Assembly: GCA_016882525.1 (NCBI GenBank)
Contig: VGPU01000024.1
Location: 1 to 33,724 of the forward strand
Source: Cyanobacteria bacterium M_surface_10_m2_119
GTDB lineage: Bacteria; Cyanobacteriota; Cyanobacteriia; PCC-6307; Cyanobiaceae
DNA: 33,724 bases
Direction of reading: 5' to 3'
The position numbers were made by a program, and so were the translations under genes. The notes under the pieces are model-generated. The model was not told the DNA's origin, searched no databases, and saw nothing but the letters and a program-made list of their open reading frames with translations. This document shows, one piece after another, positions 15,287-24,483 of the stretch. Each line of letters starts with the position of its first letter. The stretch's first letter is position 1.

Positions 15287-16564
15287 TCAGGCCGCGCCGA
15301 TGCGGTCGCTGCCGAAGTAGGGCGCGATGGCGGCGGGGAGGAGCACGGATCCGTCGGGCTGCTGGCCGTTTTCGAGCAGGGCGGCCATGGTGCGGCCCAC
15401 GGCGAGGCCGGAGCCGTTGAGGGTGTGCACGAGCTGGGTGCCCTTGCCCTCCTTGAAGCGGATGGCGGCGCGGCGGGCCTGGAAGTCGCCGCACACCGAG
15501 CAGCTGGAGATTTCGCGGTAGGCGCCGGCGCCGGGCAGCCACACCTCCAGATCAAAGGTGCGGGCGGCGGAGAAGCCGAGGTCGCCGGTGCAGAGCTCGA
15601 TGCGGCGGTAGGGCAGTTCGAGGGTTTCGAGGATGGATTCGGCGTGGCGGGTGATCTGCTCGTGGGCGTCGGCGGAGTTGGCGGGGTGGCAGAACCAGTA
15701 GAGCTCCACCTTGTTGAACTGGTGCAGGCGGATCAGGCCGCGGGTGTCGCGGCCGTAGGAGCCGGCCTCGCGGCGGAAGCAGGGGGTGTAGGCGCAGTAG
15801 CGCAGGGGCAGCTGCTCGGCGGGGATCACCTCCTCGCGGTGCAGGGAGGTGAGGGGTACCTCGGCGGTGGGGGTGAGCCAGAGGTCGTCGTCGGCGCAGC
15901 GGAAGCTCTCCTCGGCGAACTTGGGCAGCTGGCCGGAGCCGGTGAGGCTGGCGGAGTTCACCAGGATCGGCGGCAGCACCTCGGTGTAGCCGCGGGCGGT
16001 GTGCTGATCGAGCATGAAGCTGATCAGGGCCCGCTCCAGGCGGGCGCCGGCGCCGAGCAGGGTGATGAAGCGGCTCTGGGCGATGCGCACGGAGCGCTCG
16101 GCCTCCCAGAGGCCCAGCCGTTCGCCGATCTGCCAGTGCTCCTGCAGCCCGCTCTCCTGGCGGGGCATGCCCCAGCGCTTCACCTCCACGTTGTCGGCCT
16201 CGCTGGCGCCGTCGGGCGTTTCAGCGGCGGGCAGGTTGGGGAAGGCGATCAGGGCGTCGCGCAGCTGCTGCTCGAGGGCCTTCTCCTGCTCCTCGAGGCC
16301 GGCCACCTCCTGCTTGATGGCATTGCCGCGGTCGCGCAGGGCCTGCACCTCCTCGCCCTTGGGGTCGGCGCCGGCCTGGATGCGCTGGCCCACCTGCTTG
16401 CCGATCTGGTTGCCCTCGGCCTGGAGGGCGCTGCGCTGCTCCTCGAGGTCGCGCTCCAGCCTGGCGATGGCCTGCAGACCGGTGAGGTCGATCGTGAGGC
16501 CGCGGCGGGCCAGCTGGCTGGCGATCAGCTGGGGGTTATCGCGCAGCAGGCGCTGGTCGAGCAC
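15287..16564 (-). CDS. serS: Seryl-tRNA synthetase
   Basis: A 425-residue class II synthetase, the normal bacterial length. It charges tRNA-Ser with serine in the cytoplasm. Residues ~30-105 form the long antiparallel coiled-coil arm that holds the tRNA variable loop. The catalytic core has the serine-binding TAE (233-235), motif 2 FRREAGSYGRDTRGLIRLHQF (263-283) and motif 3 NGSGLAVGR (383-391). All key residues are present. The start is GTG at 16564, and the N-terminus MLDQRLLRDNPQLI matches the family. The gene follows nfu on the same strand after a 56-base gap holding a weak hairpin, and two small genes follow it closely. Confidence 0.97.
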   Translation of the reverse strand: MLDQRLLRDNPQLIASQLARRGLTIDLTGLQAIARLERDLEEQRSALQAEGNQIGKQVGQRIQAGADPKGEEVQALRDRGNAIKQEVAGLEEQEKALEQQLRDALIAFPNLPAAETPDGASEADNVEVKRWGMPRQESGLQEHWQIGERLGLWEAERSVRIAQSRFITLLGAGARLERALISFMLDQHTARGYTEVLPPILVNSASLTGSGQLPKFAEESFRCADDDLWLTPTAEVPLTSLHREEVIPAEQLPLRYCAYTPCFRREAGSYGRDTRGLIRLHQFNKVELYWFCHPANSADAHEQITRHAESILETLELPYRRIELCTGDLGFSAARTFDLEVWLPGAGAYREISSCSVCGDFQARRAAIRFKEGKGTQLVHTLNGSGLAVGRTMAALLENGQQPDGSVLLPAAIAPYFGSDRIGAA

Positions 16565-16590
16565 GGGGGCGGGGCGGCTGTGGGGAGCCT

Positions 16591-16610
16591 AAAAGCCAAC
16601 GGAGTTGGGC
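16591..16610 (-). terminator. Weak terminator-like hairpin between nfu and serS
   Basis: Read on the minus strand, a short stem CCAAC / GTTGG with a 3-base loop is followed within one base by TTTT. The stem is only 5 bp (6 with a bulge), so termination would be partial and some transcripts may continue into serS. Confidence 0.35.
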
Positions 16611-16620
16611 CCCGTGGCGC

Positions 16621-16932
16621 TCAGAGCACCTGCACCACTTCGGCGACTTCAGGAATGGCTTCACGCAGCTTGCGCTCGATCCCCATCTTCAGGGTCATGG
16701 TGCTGCTGGGGCAGGAGCCGCAGGCGCCCTGCAGACGCACCTTCACCACAGGTCCATCGATCTCCACGACCTCAACGTTGCCGCCATCGGCCATGAGGTA
16801 GGGGCGGAGTTCATCAAGGGTGCGCTCCACATTGTCGAGGGTGAGGGCGCGTGGATCTGCGGGCGCTGAGCTCGCGGAGACCGTGCTGGAAGAGGTGGCG
16901 CCGGTCGGAGCATCGGGGGGGGTGCTGGACAT
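16621..16932 (-). CDS. nfu: NifU-like C-terminal (Nfu) iron-sulfur scaffold protein
   Basis: A 103-residue protein with a short Ser/Ala/Pro-rich N-terminus and a full Nfu domain (~31-103): [27 protein letters not shown], then [21 protein letters not shown] with the CxxC cluster ligands Cys71 and Cys74. It assembles or carries 4Fe-4S clusters as a homodimer and passes them to target proteins, which in cyanobacteria include photosystem I. It is upstream of serS on the same strand; the 92-base region upstream (16933-17024) separates it from the pilin operon and must hold its promoter. Confidence 0.93.
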   Translation of the reverse strand: MSSTPPDAPTGATSSSTVSASSAPADPRALTLDNVERTLDELRPYLMADGGNVEVVEIDGPVVKVRLQGACGSCPSSTMTLKMGIERKLREAIPEVAEVVQVL

Positions 16933-17024
16933 GGAGACAGCTCGACTATCGATGCGCAGTTATCCTAGGCACCATCTGCCTGCGACAGCCGGCCTCCCAC
17001 CCCCTGGCAGCGCTCCGGCGCAGC

Positions 17025-17678
17025 TCAGTCAACATAGGATCTTGATCCGGTGCGCAGGCCGATGGTGCGGGTCACAGGGTTGCCGAATCCCTGGGCAGCG
17101 GTGTAGGTGTTGGGGGCCACGGGGGTGGCGGTGATGACCACGGTGGCGGTGTCACAGTCGTTGTTGGGGGTCACAGCGAAGCCGGTGACGCCACGCATCA
17201 CCAGCTGGTCGTTGGAGGCGGTGTTGACGGGACTGAGCTGGCCGTTGGCCAGGATCTGGGGGCCAGAGCGGCGGAGCTCGTTGGTCGCCGTGTTGCGTGT
17301 GTAGCGGATCACCGCGTCGGTGCCGGTGGGAACACTGTTGGCATCGAGCAGGGTCACGCGCATGCGCAGTTGGTTTGCCGCTGCGGCGCACACGGGAGCG
17401 GCTGCGGCGCAGGCGGGTGGCGGGGCGGTGGTGCCGAACGCACAGGCATCCTCTGCCTCCGCATCGAGGAGGGTTGAAACACGGTTGAGATCACGCTCCA
17501 GCTGCACCTGCCAGAGGGTGGCTTCGAAAAATCGAATGGCTCCATGAATGCCGCTCCAGATCAGGGGCAGGAACAGGCCGCTGATCACCAGGGCCACCAG
17601 CAGTTCCACGAGGGTGACCCCGTGCTGGGTAGTGGCCTGGGGCCTGGGGCGCTTCGGGCTGGAGACGGGATGGGTCAT
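17025..17678 (-). CDS. Type IV prepilin-like protein (minor pilin, PilW-like)
   Basis: A 217-residue prepilin. The leader ends QHG (residues 18-20), followed by VTLVELLVALVISGLFLPLIW: Gly before the cleavage point, Glu at +5 and a ~20-residue hydrophobic helix, as needed for prepilin peptidase and pilus assembly. Cysteines at CAFG, PPACAA, APVCAA and NNDCD may form disulfides in the exported head. The ATG at 17678 gives a normal leader; an earlier in-frame GTG would add 11 residues. It is the last of four genes, starting 4 bases after the previous stop. PilW-like assignment rests on position and size. Confidence 0.8.
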   Translation of the reverse strand: MTHPVSSPKRPRPQATTQHGVTLVELLVALVISGLFLPLIWSGIHGAIRFFEATLWQVQLERDLNRVSTLLDAEAEDACAFGTTAPPPACAAAAPVCAAAANQLRMRVTLLDANSVPTGTDAVIRYTRNTATNELRRSGPQILANGQLSPVNTASNDQLVMRGVTGFAVTPNNDCDTATVVITATPVAPNTYTAAQGFGNPVTRTIGLRTGSRSYVD

Positions 17679-17682
17679 GGCG

Positions 17683-18246
17683 TTACACCCGGCCCCACTC
17701 GGTGCAGGCACCCGTTGCGGCTGCGTTGTTGCGCCCCACCTCCAGCACCCCGATCAGGCCCACCATGCGGATGCAGCGCAGGGGACGCTCATCGTTCACG
17801 TTGATGTTGATCAGCACCTGGCCGTTAGGAAGAGCGGCGTTGGTGGGGGTGGAGAGGGTGCCGCGTGCGGTGAACACAAACTGGGATGGGTTGGCGGTGA
17901 TCCTGGCGCTGGCGTTGTTGGCGTAGAGACCCGGCAGCGTGAGGGTGTTCTGGGAGGCGCAGGCAGCGGGTTCGATCCTCGCCAGCTGGGCTCCAGCGGC
18001 CACGGTGCCGGTGCTGAGGGTCACGGTGCAGAGGGCGCCACCGGCCTGGGCATTGAAGCGGCTGGCATCGCGACTCACCTGGTCGAGCCAACCCGTCAGT
18101 TCGGTGGTCACAGTGTTGGCACGCTCGCGGCGGGCGAGGTTGATCAGAGAGTCGGTACCAACGGCAGCGAGCACGCCGAGGATCACCACCGTGATCAACA
18201 GTTCCGCAAGGCTGAAGCCGCTGCTGTGAGGCCGAGGGTGCGTCAT
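17683..18246 (-). CDS. Type IV prepilin-like protein (minor pilin, FimT/GspH-like)
   Basis: A 187-residue prepilin with a short leader, MTHPRPHSSG, then FSLAELLITVVILGVLAAVG: Phe at +1, Glu at +5 and a hydrophobic helix. The head carries a paired-looking set of cysteines (ALCTV, PAACAS, LRCIRM, TGACTEW) and beta-rich segments, like GspH/FimT pseudopilins that prime the pilus tip. It overlaps the preceding gene by four bases (ATGA) and is 4 bases from the next prepilin, so the set is translated together. Confidence 0.82.
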   Translation of the reverse strand: MTHPRPHSSGFSLAELLITVVILGVLAAVGTDSLINLARRERANTVTTELTGWLDQVSRDASRFNAQAGGALCTVTLSTGTVAAGAQLARIEPAACASQNTLTLPGLYANNASARITANPSQFVFTARGTLSTPTNAALPNGQVLININVNDERPLRCIRMVGLIGVLEVGRNNAAATGACTEWGRV

Positions 18247-18887
18247 GGGCAGAAGCGGGCCATGGGGGGCTCCACGCGCGCGACGCGCACGACCGCGTTG
18301 CCGCGGGTGGTGTCGGTGTAGGTGACCTGAAGAATGTTCTGATAGCCTAGCCGATTCTGAACGCTGTTGAGGCGCACGATCGTAGTGCGGGCGCCACCGG
18401 CTCGGGTGAGGGCGCCATTCACAGTGAGGGCGTTGAACTGGGCGAGTACCGCGTCGCTGATGATTCCGCGCACGGGTTCCCGGCAGAGGGCATCGACGGT
18501 TTCCGCCTCACTGCCGGCAGTGAGCGCATCCGAATCCAGTTGAGGGTAGAAATAGCGATCGTCGCGTCGATTGGGGGTGTGGCACGGCTGGGTAAAGGGG
18601 GCTGTGTTGTTTGTGGTAACGCCAGCCAGACCAAGCCTGCACACCCCGGTGCAACAGGTGAGGTCTGCAGCTCGATCTTCAATGGCGGCCAGATCGGCGT
18701 CGATGGCGTCGTTGAGTTGGCTGCGCTCGCCCGTCCGGTTGCGCTGCTGGGTGGAGATCCCGATCACACTGAGTGTGCCGAGCAGGGCAAAGGTCACGAT
18801 CACGCTCACCACCAACGCCTCCACCAGGAAGCCCCCCCGCTCTTCGGGACGCACGCGGGGTCTGGCCAGCAGCTGGATGCGCGCCAT
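18243..18887 (-). CDS. Type IV prepilin-like protein (minor pilin, PilV-like)
   Basis: A 214-residue protein with a charged leader, then ERGGFLVEALVVSVIVTFALLGTLSVIG. The Glu is four residues after Phe, so cleavage before the second Gly would put Glu at +5; this is a slight departure from the usual GFTLIE pattern. A CCTGVC motif and further cysteines occur in the head. The start at 18887 is fixed by a TGATG overlap with the end of the 933-residue gene; upstream in-frame sequence is a shadow of that gene. PilV-like is inferred from order (large PilX-like gene, PilV, FimT, PilW). Confidence 0.78.
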   Translation of the reverse strand: MARIQLLARPRVRPEERGGFLVEALVVSVIVTFALLGTLSVIGISTQQRNRTGERSQLNDAIDADLAAIEDRAADLTCCTGVCRLGLAGVTTNNTAPFTQPCHTPNRRDDRYFYPQLDSDALTAGSEAETVDALCREPVRGIISDAVLAQFNALTVNGALTRAGGARTTIVRLNSVQNRLGYQNILQVTYTDTTRGNAVVRVARVEPPMARFCP

Positions 18888-21688
18888 CACCACAGCCGGG
18901 TGTTGGTGGTGGCGCGGGCCACCCAGTCGATGCCGTTCCAAGGCACGAACTTGGCGGGGTTGGCTTCCCCGAGGGCGGCGCCGGTGACCCTGGAGTCGGG
19001 CACGCGCAGGTGGAAGGCGCCGTAGGGCTTGAACTGGCTCACCCAGATCCTGCCGAAGAAGCTCCAGTTGTCCTCGTTGTTGGTGTAGAAGCCGGCCGGC
19101 ACATCGTTGGCGGCCCCGCCGGTGACCCGCAATTCCGCCCGGCCTCTGGGCAGGTAGAACCACACCCCGCCGATCTTGGCGTTGGTGCCGAAGGAGGTGG
19201 TGATCAGAATGTTCTGCTCCTGCCCGGCGGCGCCGGTGTCCCGGCCGAAGAAGTTGAGGCGATCGGGTTCACCGACAGGGGAAAACTCATAATTGTCGTC
19301 ATCGACGGCGATGTCGCACTGGGGCCTGATGTCTGGGCACAACACATGGGCCAGCTCCGCTGGAGAACGGGATGTGAAGATGAAGTTTTCTGTGTTGTTG
19401 ACGTTGTTCACTCCGAATCGCAGGTCGGTTGTCGCCGGTTCGGTGTAGAAGAAGCTCAGGGGCCCGCCACTGGTGTCGATGAAGATCCGGCCGCCATCGC
19501 GCTGGTTGATGGTGGGCCCCAGGCAATGGAACCCATCATCCAGCGTGATGGGGGAGTTGTTGGTGAATTGGCACCAGGCGCCGCCAAAGATTCTAGTAAG
19601 GTTTCTCACTCCCGTTGGGGTTCTCGCCACGGTCGTGGGCTGGCTTGATTGGATCCTCAGATTTCTGATGGTGATGTTTTCGCCAGTTTGCCATTGGTTT
19701 GAGCTGGTGGTCGCACCGTCTCTGAACTGAACGCGCACGTCGGAGCCAGAGAATGGCAGCCCAAGACGGAATAGGGTGCCGCTGGTGCTTGTGGTGATCG
19801 CGCTCCCAGGAATAGGAGCTGGGGTGAGCGGATACCAGTTGATGCCGTTGTTGGGAGAAACTTCCACGACCAGTAAATCACTGGCATCAAAGTCCGATGT
19901 CCTCGAGATCGAGAATTCCAGAAATGGAGTCTGCAGGAATGGTGCTTCGAAGCTGTTGAGGTTGACGTCTCTATACAATCGAGTATCATTATCATTCGGA
20001 TTGCTGTTCCAGCTGGCCGCTCCCAGTATCGTCAGATCCGTGGGGGTGTTTGAAGGGTTTCCAAAATCCAGGGGGGCCTGGCTGCCCACGGCGCTGTCTC
20101 CGAGCCCGTAGAAGTTGCTGTTGGGTCTGCCCCGGCTGGTCACATTGAGCCAGGTGTTGGCTGTGCAGTTGTCCGCCGTTGTGTCGTCATCAAGATCCAC
20201 CAGGCACACCTCCACCCGCTGCCTGTTGGCCTCGTTGTTGGTGCGCAGGCGGAGGGTCGTTTCGCTGTTGGCAGGGGTGGAGCCGTCGCCGTTGTCGGTG
20301 CTCAGGAGAGGCCAGAGCGCGACGTTGAGGAGCTTGTCGTCTTGGGGTTCCGCAGCTTCGATGATCAGATCGGGACCCCAGTCCTCCGTCCAGGCGAAGA
20401 CAAAATCGTCGATGTCCGGAAAGGCTGTGGTCTCCAAGGCCACGATCGGCGAGCAGGAGGCCGATGTGCCGCGGATGTCCGTTTCGGGTCCGGAGAAGTA
20501 GGTGGCGGGGCCTGTCTGCCTGCAGACTCGCTCGTTGGCATCGGGTGCTCCCGCCCCTACGATCGACGAATTGAAGGTGGTGTCGTCGCCGACATCGGAG
20601 TCACTCGTATCGTTCGTTCGAGGGCAGTTTCCACTGGCGAGTTTGCCTCGACCGGGCCTCACTCGGCAGTTGGAGCGCTCAAACAGGTCGCCGGCATTGT
20701 CAACCACGCCAAGAATCGGCCCGTAAGGTACGATCGAGCCGGTGTCGTTACTTCTCTGGGTGAACTGATCGTTGGCAAAGAACGACCAGTGCCAGCCGTC
20801 GTTTAACCCGGTCACGACGCCGTACTGCAGGTTGCACAGGCGGCTGTCGGATCCCAGAGATCCGGTGGTGCCTTGATAGTTCGTCCCACCGGAGCTGTTG
20901 CTCCCCAGCGAGGCTCCGCAGCATTTGGGCAGCACCTCGAATTCCCGGGTTTCCCGGGAGTTGGCCACCACCTGGCCGCCGCGCACCACCCGCCCCTCCA
21001 CCTCCAGCACCAGAAAGCCGCTGTTGCGGCCCGACTGCAGGGCTCCCGCGCCGTCGGGATCGTTGAGGTTCACCAGCTGGTCCCACCTGGCGAAGCCCGT
21101 CGGCAGGGCGGAACCGGTGATCGCGCCCCCAGGTGTGCCGGTGCGGCGCAGGGCGCGGGGGTCGGGGTTTGTTCTGCCATCGGAAGCGGAGTAGGTGATC
21201 CTCACCAGTCGGAACTCACGGCGGTTCGGGCCGGCGCCCCCGGCCGCACCCGTCACCACATCGCGCCACTGGCCGTCGCCGAGGTTGATGGCCTCCTGGT
21301 CGGGCAGGCCGTTATTGCTGGGGCCGGGCCGGCTGCCGTCCTCGGTGTTGAAGCACGGGCTCCTGAGGTTGGCGGCACTCCAGTCGGTGGGGCTCTCGCC
21401 GGATACAAGCAGCCGGCGGTTCTGGGGCAGGTTCCAGTAGTTGATCATCAGTTCCGTGCCCTCAGCCGCAGCCCCTCGCGCCTGGCGGGTGTCGGAGGAG
21501 GCGAACACCCCGCGCAGGTTGCTGCTGCTCAGCTGCACCACTGCCGCACCGCTGAGGATCAGCACGAGGGCCGCGACGATTCCCACTGCCACGGTGACTG
21601 CACCGTGCTCGTCGGAGCGCCGACTGGCAACGAGAGCGTGCATCAGCACCTTGGCCGCTCGAAGGCGTCTGATCAGCGGCCCAGACAT
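18887..21688 (-). CDS. Very large PilX-like membrane-anchored exported protein of the minor-pilin operon
   Basis: A 933-residue protein with a basic N-terminus and one hydrophobic helix (~28-52, GAVTVAVGIVAALVLILSGAA) but no Glu at the pilin +5 position. The body is rich in Asn, Asp, Thr, Gly and Ser, with many short beta segments and scattered cysteines, and has two probable beta-sandwich regions: about 430-690 and 720-930, the latter with WCQFTNNSPITLDDGFHCLG. It is far larger than PilX-type pilins (~150-200 residues), so it may be a tip adhesin or PilX/PilY1-like fusion. ATG 21688 is preferred over GTG 21694 because GGAGGAG lies 5 bases upstream of the ATG. GC falls in the middle (19600-20900). 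First gene of the operon. Confidence 0.7.
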   Translation of the reverse strand: MSGPLIRRLRAAKVLMHALVASRRSDEHGAVTVAVGIVAALVLILSGAAVVQLSSSNLRGVFASSDTRQARGAAAEGTELMINYWNLPQNRRLLVSGESPTDWSAANLRSPCFNTEDGSRPGPSNNGLPDQEAINLGDGQWRDVVTGAAGGAGPNRREFRLVRITYSASDGRTNPDPRALRRTGTPGGAITGSALPTGFARWDQLVNLNDPDGAGALQSGRNSGFLVLEVEGRVVRGGQVVANSRETREFEVLPKCCGASLGSNSSGGTNYQGTTGSLGSDSRLCNLQYGVVTGLNDGWHWSFFANDQFTQRSNDTGSIVPYGPILGVVDNAGDLFERSNCRVRPGRGKLASGNCPRTNDTSDSDVGDDTTFNSSIVGAGAPDANERVCRQTGPATYFSGPETDIRGTSASCSPIVALETTAFPDIDDFVFAWTEDWGPDLIIEAAEPQDDKLLNVALWPLLSTDNGDGSTPANSETTLRLRTNNEANRQRVEVCLVDLDDDTTADNCTANTWLNVTSRGRPNSNFYGLGDSAVGSQAPLDFGNPSNTPTDLTILGAASWNSNPNDNDTRLYRDVNLNSFEAPFLQTPFLEFSISRTSDFDASDLLVVEVSPNNGINWYPLTPAPIPGSAITTSTSGTLFRLGLPFSGSDVRVQFRDGATTSSNQWQTGENITIRNLRIQSSQPTTVARTPTGVRNLTRIFGGAWCQFTNNSPITLDDGFHCLGPTINQRDGGRIFIDTSGGPLSFFYTEPATTDLRFGVNNVNNTENFIFTSRSPAELAHVLCPDIRPQCDIAVDDDNYEFSPVGEPDRLNFFGRDTGAAGQEQNILITTSFGTNAKIGGVWFYLPRGRAELRVTGGAANDVPAGFYTNNEDNWSFFGRIWVSQFKPYGAFHLRVPDSRVTGAALGEANPAKFVPWNGIDWVARATTNTRLW

Positions 21689-21693
21689 CCCCA

Positions 21694-21700
21694 CTCCTCC
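21694..21700 (-). promoter_or_regulatory. Strong Shine-Dalgarno that fixes the start of the minor-pilin operon
   Basis: GGAGGAG on the minus strand, 5 bases before ATG 21688. The alternative GTG at 21694 overlaps the site itself and would be too close to be used. Confidence 0.7.
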
Positions 21701-21824
21701 ACGGAAGGTCCCGGCTTCATCGTTGAATCTGCCAGGAGTGATGAAGTCAGCTTAGGGCTGGGGAAGGTGCCCGCAAACGCCAGTGCTCAACCTGGACGGC
21801 TTTGTGAAGGTTGTTGACCCCTGG

Positions 21825-22544
21825 CTACCCTTTTCCGTTGTAAAGCTTGAAAAAGCTTGAGTCGGGGTCTCGTTTGCCATTCATGCGCCAGCGCACAATC
21901 AGGTCTTCCACAGCTTTGCGGTAGGCCACATAACGGAGGATCAGCCCTACCCAGTACGCTACGGCCGGGACCAGCAACAGCACGAGCCTCACTCCGCCAA
22001 GCCCCCCCGGCGCTACGGCCAAGAGCACGACTATCGCTCCGATCGCCACGTTCCGGCTCCAGGGAATCGGCATGGGGAAGCGGCGCCCCTGGCTGATGGC
22101 CCACACCAGAGCCCGTATTTCCTCATCGCAGAGCCGCAGGCGCTGGCGCAGATCCATGTCCCACTGCGTCAGGAGGGTGACGTCGTTGGAGCGGGAGGCA
22201 ATGCGGCTGGCCAGCCGTTGGCGGTAGCGCAGCATGGCCCGCACCTCCTGCAGGGGGATGCGCAGGATCAGCTTCCCTTCCTGGGTTTTGAGGGCGAAGC
22301 TGGCGCGGCTCAATACCGATTGCTCCAGTGATGCCCCGATGCCATCGCCCAACGCCCCGTTTTGGCGGGCAATGTCCTGAGCGGCGGCAAACAGCAATTG
22401 CAATCCCTGCTCACGGCTAAGACGCCGACGATCCTCCTGGCGACCTCCCTGGGATCCGGAGTTGGAGGGAGTGGTGGACAACGATCGGCCGTCATTGGCG
22501 CGATACCACCCTATCCAATCCAGCCGCAGGGCACTGGGCTGCAT
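21825..22544 (-). CDS. Two-helix membrane protein of unknown function
   Basis: A 239-residue protein, family not recognised. The first ~40 residues are Ser/Gly/Arg-rich and may be disordered. A helical soluble region follows ([71 protein letters not shown]...). Two hydrophobic helices (about 166-184 and 187-208) and a basic tail end the protein. It is separated from the pilin operon by 136 bases and faces lepA divergently across 75 bases. The first ATG lacks a clear ribosome site, so the true start may be later. Confidence 0.6.
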   Translation of the reverse strand: MQPSALRLDWIGWYRANDGRSLSTTPSNSGSQGGRQEDRRRLSREQGLQLLFAAAQDIARQNGALGDGIGASLEQSVLSRASFALKTQEGKLILRIPLQEVRAMLRYRQRLASRIASRSNDVTLLTQWDMDLRQRLRLCDEEIRALVWAISQGRRFPMPIPWSRNVAIGAIVVLLAVAPGGLGGVRLVLLLVPAVAYWVGLILRYVAYRKAVEDLIVRWRMNGKRDPDSSFFKLYNGKG

Positions 22545-22619
22545 CTGCCTAGGATTGACTCACCGCAGCCCCACTTCGCTGTCCCGTCGCCCATCCGAAG
22601 CGGCCGCAGCACCCCACGC

Positions 22620-24428
<1,809 letters not shown>

Positions 24429-24439
24429 GTGTACGGCGT

Positions 24440-24483
24440 TCAGTCGCCTTGACTGATGCAGCATGTTCATCCCCTATGGGATG
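24440..24483. terminator. Two small hairpins between convergent lepA and the glycosyltransferase operon
   Basis: TCAGTC/GACTGA (24440-24456, 5-base loop) and CATCCC/GGGATG (24468-24483, 4-base loop) sit in the 45-base convergent gap; the second includes the TAG of the minus-strand gene. Neither has a T-run. They may act as a weak bidirectional end; evidence is only the symmetry. Confidence 0.35.

Noticed and set aside
15002-16801. A 599-codon open frame on the plus strand
   Set aside because: It is antisense to serS and the genes beside it, with low-complexity Ala/Gly/Leu/Val sequence; serS itself is unmistakable.
22555-22583. TTGACT upstream of lepA as a promoter
   Set aside because: The -35 match is good, but nothing resembling a -10 element lies at the right distance (GCTGTC).
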